Shown here one piece after another: positions 59,275-64,000 of a DNA stretch of 64,000 nt (position 1 is its first letter; each line of letters starts with the position of its first letter). Position numbers and translations under genes: made by a program. The stretch lies in contig RCSZ01000006.1 of assembly GCA_014898425.1 (NCBI GenBank), forward strand, positions 1,612,001-1,676,000, written 5' to 3'. The notes under the pieces are model-generated. The model searched no databases. It was not told where the DNA came from and saw only the letters and a list, made by a program, of their open reading frames with translations. The stretch comes from Botryotinia globosa (Eukaryota; Ascomycota; Leotiomycetes; Helotiales; Sclerotiniaceae).

Positions 59275-61181
59275 TCATGCACCATTATTAGTCTCATCAC
59301 TTCCGTACCTTCTCAAATATTCATCCTTTAATCCCGCAAAATTACTTGACACAAACGGAGCAAATAAATCCTTAAACCAACCTCCTTGATGACTTTTCAA
59401 TCCCAAGTCTTGCAGAAGACTGTCACAATATCCCACCAACTCAAACGTCATATTATTTCCCTCGTCTCCACTGCTTAAATATCTTCTGCTATTCCATGCT
59501 GTGAATAGTGCAACTTCCTTTTGCTGCTCTTGGCTTGGCGGGAGAGCTAATTTACCATCCAGATATGCCGTCGCCCACATAGACTGGCATTGTACGACCG
59601 GGAAATAGTCTCCTACACTTACTTGACCGATGAATACGATGGAATTTCCGTCGATTTCTGAATCTGATGTAAGGAGGGGCGCGATGTGTTTGTAAAGGCG
59701 ATATGGGGTATGAGTGACAGGACGACGGTAATGCGGGGGTGGATTTGCAAGTTGCGGAAATCTCGAGACAACTTTCTGGTCTGCTTCTGAGGTGAGCTGC
59801 TTCCACTGATCTTGACGTTCTTCATGCTCGAAAGATGGGAGGTGAGGAAGACCAAGTGATATTTTTTGATCCTCGGTGAAGAATTGAAGAGATGGTAACC
59901 AGCCAGTACCACAGAGTATGGCATCTGCCGGAACTGCATCACCGTCTTTTAGAAGGATCTTGTGTTCTTCGATACTTGCAATGTCGGCACAATAAATTCG
60001 AACCTTTTCAGCAATAACATCAAAGAAATCGACTTGATGGAGTAAGCCACCAGTACAATTCTGCCAAAAGATCCTATTCTTGAATTAGCAAGCTTCCAAC
60101 ACGAATTTCGGTGCATGATTCTTACGGAGATTGAGGATCCAATTTCTCGAATCCTTGAAGATTTTTCCTTCCATTAAAATTTGCATCTTTCCTCGTTTCA
60201 TTATCAACAGCACCCCAGAAAGCATTCATCATTTTGACTCCATACTTCGTCGAATGCAAGAACCAAGTCCACTATGAATTTCCATTCATAAAGGAGGGCA
60301 CGAACGTAGCAGTAATGCGTGTCAATCCAACTTCGAAAGCATTCTTGTAGGGACCCTTTCCTTTTGGAGAAAGAAGAAATCCAGGACCATTTGTATCAGA
60401 AGCCTTGATGATCCATGACACAGTCTTACCTGCTTTGACAGCTGAGTATACCACATCAGCAGATGAATTTCCAGCTCCTAGCACAGTTATTTCTTGAATA
60501 TCTGGTGAGGTCAAAACTTTGGACGATCCAAAGTCATTTTGGTGAAGGATGGGGCCTTGAAATAACTCTTTGCCTGGAAGTAAGGGCATGTTGGGTATAG
60601 AGTTGAGTCCACTAGTAACAATCAACTTAGTAGTTTGCCAAGTATCTGAAGCTCCAGAAATCACATCCACGGTTTCGATCATCCATTTATCGCCCCTTCT
60701 CAGGAGTGATCGAACTTCCGTTGAGAGCTTGATTCTATCACGAAGTGTTGTGTCACCGTAACGATGTGTATCAACGTAATCTTCGAGATACTTGGTGGTA
60801 TATTTCGCTTTGAAGAATTCATAGTAAACATCTTCTTCTGGTGGTCTGGTCATAGGTAGGTCTGAAAATTCCGCAGTACTGACTGTCCATTGTGTCCAAA
60901 ATGATTCGTATCCTCTTCCTTACAGAAGTGAGCATTGAAATTACTCTCAGGAACAAAGTGATATGAGACTTACTGGAATTCCAAACACCACCAACACAAG
61001 TATCGTGATCAAGAATCACCAGACGACATTGTGGATGTATATCTAAATAGAATTTGGCGGCATATATACCAGAGATCCCTATCATAAAATGAGCCAGTAT
61101 ATGAAACTTATACTGAGAATTTAGGAATGTGCTACTACCTGCCCCAATGACAACAATATCGAATGCTCGTTCTGAAGTCAT
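59275..61181 (-). pseudogene. FAD-dependent monooxygenase (FMO-like) with one in-frame stop
   Basis: Exons 61181-61139, 61078-60974, 60912-60126 and 60073-59275 join in frame for 578 codons including the terminal stop. The first junction restores the FAD motif IGAGISG (Gly13, Gly15, Gly18). CVGGVWNSRYESFWTQWT spans the second junction. A second nucleotide-binding motif VLGAGNSSAD and FWQNCTGGLLHQVDFF follow. TAG at 60274-60272 (codon 263) interrupts PSFMNGNS|WTWFLHSTKYG. A Trp TGG to TAG change fits best. Alternatively a 60-bp intron (GTTGGA donor, TCATAG acceptor, about 60331-60272) would skip it in frame, but it would delete sequence that looks conserved. It is intact otherwise, so the stop may be recent or strain-specific. 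The expected activity is N- or C-hydroxylation, or Baeyer-Villiger oxidation, of a small molecule. Confidence 0.8.
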
Positions 61182-61509
61182 TGTTCAATTATCGAAGAAG
61201 AAGGATTGCTGCTTACTCGGAATGAATTGCTTAAATTCATGCCAGTGTCATCAAACCGTTGGTGACAGGCATTCATGCATGCTAACACCCCGCCGAGGGC
61301 GGTGGAAACAACAGAATTCCAATGATTAGTTTGGTTCCTTGAATTGCTAATCTAACGGATTAACCAGTTCGATTTCATGTGCTGGATCATGATGATGGAA
61401 ATTCTCAGGATAGTTGGCTTACTGCAAACGAAAAAACTAGCACACCAAGAATGCAATCTTACTACATCTTCAAAACTCTTTATTAAATTATACTATCATG
61501 GTTTCTGTA
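61182..61509. other. Upstream region of monooxygenase gene
   Basis: About 330 bases ending at the TA that precedes the next TIR element. No gene. Confidence 0.5.
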
Positions 61510-62934
61510 ACCGATATCCCTACATCTTGCACAACCCTGTATCTTGCACACTTTTATTTCTTCTAAAAATAACATTTCAAAAATAATATATAATCAACCA
61601 ATCATTATATTCTATTGAAAATTATAATACAAATATTATAATATTAATTCTTTTATATTAAAAAATAAAATTATAATTCTAATTATTAATAAAATAGAAA
61701 TCCTAATATTGAGTTTATTAAATAAGAATATTATATATTAATAATAAAAATAATAAAAATAATAAAAGTTTATTTTTAGAATGTTTTTATATAAATTTGA
61801 AAATATTTTAATATAAAGAATCAAAAAAAGTTATATTTAATATTAAAAACTCGAAATTATATCGATATATAGTAAGATTTCTAATAATTAGTTTTCTTTT
61901 TAATAAGAATCTTTTATAAATTAAATATTTATGATATTTTGAAAAGTAATTAATTATAATATATTATTTTAATATTAATATTGATATTGAAATAATAAAA
62001 GACTATATTTTATTATATATTTATATATATAATTAATTATTAAAAAATATCGATATTGAAATATTAGAATTATATAATTAATAATGAAGATTTTTTATTG
62101 AAATATTTTTTGAAAAGAAAATTTGAATATAATTGAAATTTTGAAATCAATAAATAATATTTAATATTATAAAATCAAATTAAAGTTGAATTTAAATTTC
62201 AAAATCCTTAGAAATATTATATAATTTGAAGACTTTTTGATAAATAAAAGTCTTTTAAAAAAGAAAATATAATATTTCTAATTAAAAAAAAGATATATAA
62301 TAGGTTTATTAATTCAAATATTAAAAAGATTTATTTTAATTATTATTATTTTCTTTTATATATTGTTTTATAATATAATTATTAAAATTTCTAAATAATA
62401 TTTTATTTTGATATCATTTATTATTATTATATTATATATTTTCTAGTATATAAAAATATAATTTTATAAATTGAATTTAAATACTCAATTTTTTAAAAAA
62501 AATATTATAAATAAATATATCAAAATATTTTAAAACTAATCATTTTTAAATCTTTTTTCTTTTTTTTCAAAGTTATATAAAATTTGAAGTTTTATATAAA
62601 GCTTGATTATTTATATTTTTTTAAATTTTAAATTTTCAGTTAATAATAATAATAAAAAAGAATATAAAAAGCTTTTTTTTAATTATATAATTTATTTAAA
62701 TATCAGTTCTTATTATATTATTAATATCTTAGAATAATGTTATTGAAAATCGATTAATATTTAATTCAATATTTCAAATCTTTCAAATTTTCAATATTAT
62801 TTTTGAATAAATATAAAGTTTTATTGGTTTAATTTTAAAACTATTATAATGATATTTGAATTTAAAATTGATTTCTGATTTAATAAATTAAAATGTGCAA
62901 GATACAGGGATGTATAAGATATAGAAATATCGGT
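61510..62934. mobile_element. 1.43-kb AT-rich TA-flanked TIR element
   Basis: The left end ACCGATATCCCTACATCTTG pairs with the right end (ACCGATATTTCTATATCTTA when inverted), and the similarity extends to about 47 bp with mostly C/T and G/A differences. TA lies on both sides (61508-61509, 62935-62936). The interior exceeds 85% A+T by eye and has no open frame. It is different from the CAGAAAAAC family. Probably a RIP-degraded Tc1/mariner-like element. Confidence 0.8.
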
Positions 62935-63365
62935 TATATAGAATGTATAAAAAAAAGCAGCTTACTGTGAGCGAATCTTTGTGCTGGTCACATGGTCCAC
63001 TTCTGTAGCTAGTATTTATAGCCCTTTTCCTTGTAGTTTAGAAAGAGCAGTCAGTTCCCACCCACCAAACTTCTAGTACATCTTGTGAAGCACTATATAG
63101 AGCCTCCCCCTCCTCTCCTCTGTCTGAGGCGATACGCCATGGTGACTTTCCTGTGGTATATGCAAAGGACTACTCTATGACCCTACCACCTTCTACTCTT
63201 TTACATTACAAATTGCAATGTATCTTTGATTTATAAAGTTTTTAATATCTATTCAATTTACTATTTATTTTGAAAACAATAATAGTTTTTGAACAAGATT
63301 CACGATTTTGACGAGTTTGGTGTACTAGGTTTTCTATGCATGGCCTGGTTGGTTCCCTAACTTAA
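62935..63365. other. Spacer between two TIR elements
   Basis: About 430 bases of ordinary sequence. No gene seen. Confidence 0.5.
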
Positions 63366-63723
63366 GGGCCCGTTCGGATCGATTTTTTAAGCAATATTGG
63401 GCTATATTTGTTAACAATATAGATTTAAATAAATGTTTACTGAATACAAATATTGTTCAACAATTTATATTAACAAAAAAAACAATGAATTGAATATTAA
63501 TATTGAATTATAAAGTATTACAAAATATTGATTAACAAATTTAAAAATTTATATAACAACCTTACCAAATCTCTAATACAACTTTGACTAGTATTTATCA
63601 ACATACTATCACTCTACATTTTATAGATTACAAATTTCAGCCTTATATTTAACAAATTTAGCCTAAATTATTAATTAGCATATTATTTTATTAACAAATT
63701 AAAAAAACGATCCGAATGGGCCC
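63366..63723. mobile_element. 358-bp MITE, PIF/Harbinger-like
   Basis: The TIR is GGGCCCGTTCGGATCGATTT at the left and GGGCCCATTCGGATCGTTTT inverted at the right (about 25 bp, two mismatches). It is flanked by TAA on both sides (63363-63365 and 63724-63726), the 3-bp T-W-A duplication of PIF/Harbinger elements, and the GGGCC terminus is also typical. The interior is AT-rich and non-coding. It lies about 130 bases upstream of an MFS transporter start. Confidence 0.85.
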
Positions 63724-63850
63724 TAAATTGACAGTCGAACCAACGTCTTACATATTGTTAGTGAGACAAGAAATGAATACACATTTGGCCATATCACTAT
63801 TCTGAAACGTTCGATTACTTTGACTTTTAATCATAATAGTTCTTAAAAAC

Positions 63851-64000
63851 ATGATTTCGGAAAGAAATCAACCTGAATCAGGAATTAACAATGGCATTAC
63901 CGGCACTGCTGCCATAGTTTACCCAACTGGCTGGCGATATGCTGCTGTGGGTATTGTGACAGTTTTGAGTATGTTTTTAGCTTCTCTAGATTTGGTAAGA
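63851..64000 (+). CDS. MFS drug:H+ antiporter-like transporter, first exon only
   Basis: ATG 63851 opens a 48-codon exon ending at 63994 with a GTAAGA donor at 63995; the rest lies beyond the window. The protein begins MISERNQPESGINNGITGTA and reaches the first membrane helix WRYAAVGIVTVLSMFLASLD. That helix ending in ASLDL is the signature start of DHA2/14-spanner multidrug transporters, which usually continue TIVATAIP. The next intron interrupts at this point. The gene sits at the edge of the methyltransferase, decarboxylase and monooxygenase group and could export its product. Identification rests on one helix, so confidence is moderate. Confidence 0.6.
   Translation, partial: MISERNQPESGINNGITGTAAIVYPTGWRYAAVGIVTVLSMFLASLDLVR

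Noticed and set aside
60272..60331. 60-bp in-frame intron to skip the TAG in the monooxygenase
   Set aside because: The weak GTTGGA donor and the deletion of sequence that looks conserved (GLTRITATFVPSF) make a Trp-to-stop change more likely. It is kept only as an alternative.

Overview
The window is eukaryotic, and the features point to a filamentous ascomycete. Short GT-AG introns (about 48-270 bp) with CTAAC-type branch points interrupt most genes. The gene set is fungal: WSC-domain copper radical oxidase, GH51 arabinofuranosidase, GH65 acid trehalase, LaeA-like methyltransferase and an Age/Gts-type ArfGAP. Very AT-rich blocks coincide with decayed transposons whose damage looks like RIP (repeat-induced point mutation, G:C to A:T). 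A plant-associated Leotiomycete of the Botrytis/Sclerotinia kind would fit, but that is an impression and not shown by the sequence.

Layout. 0-9 kb: the 3' part of a large Ser-rich protein, a UPF0390 gene, a short TIR element and two unrecognised genes. 9.9-16.5 kb: an isopenicillin-N-synthase-like 2OG oxygenase, a PhyH-type dioxygenase, a cupin and a catalase-related peroxidase. 17-28.4 kb: two copper radical oxidases facing away from each other across 4.6 kb without recognisable genes. One is a galactose oxidase with a discoidin-like N-terminus, split by a 450-bp inverted-repeat element. The other is a five-WSC-domain glyoxal-oxidase type, rebuilt here as 12 exons. 29-33.7 kb: a secreted carboxylesterase and a GH51 arabinofuranosidase (6 exons).

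34-39.7 kb is a transposon graveyard. A 2.5-kb TIR element carries a nested TA-flanked element, and a related 2.0-kb copy with a decayed pogo/Fot1-type DDE transposase follows. The 366-bp element at 4.7 kb is a deletion derivative of the same family. 40-53 kb: a beta-lactamase-fold hydrolase, a pseudogenised monocarboxylate-transporter-like MFS gene, a Cupin_5 protein, an ArfGAP with UBA domain and poly-Q, and acid trehalase. 54-64 kb: a LaeA-like methyltransferase, a PLP decarboxylase, a flavin monooxygenase with one in-frame stop, two more TIR elements and the first exon of an MFS drug transporter. This last group has the composition of a small amine-modifying metabolite cluster.

Functional threads. 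Extracellular carbohydrate and aldehyde oxidation (two copper radical oxidases with all cofactor residues visible) sits beside a peroxide-consuming catalase relative, an esterase, an arabinofuranosidase and acid trehalase, which suits a saprotroph or plant pathogen. Exon structures were derived by hand from splice signals, reading-frame continuity and family motifs. They were not checked against transcripts.
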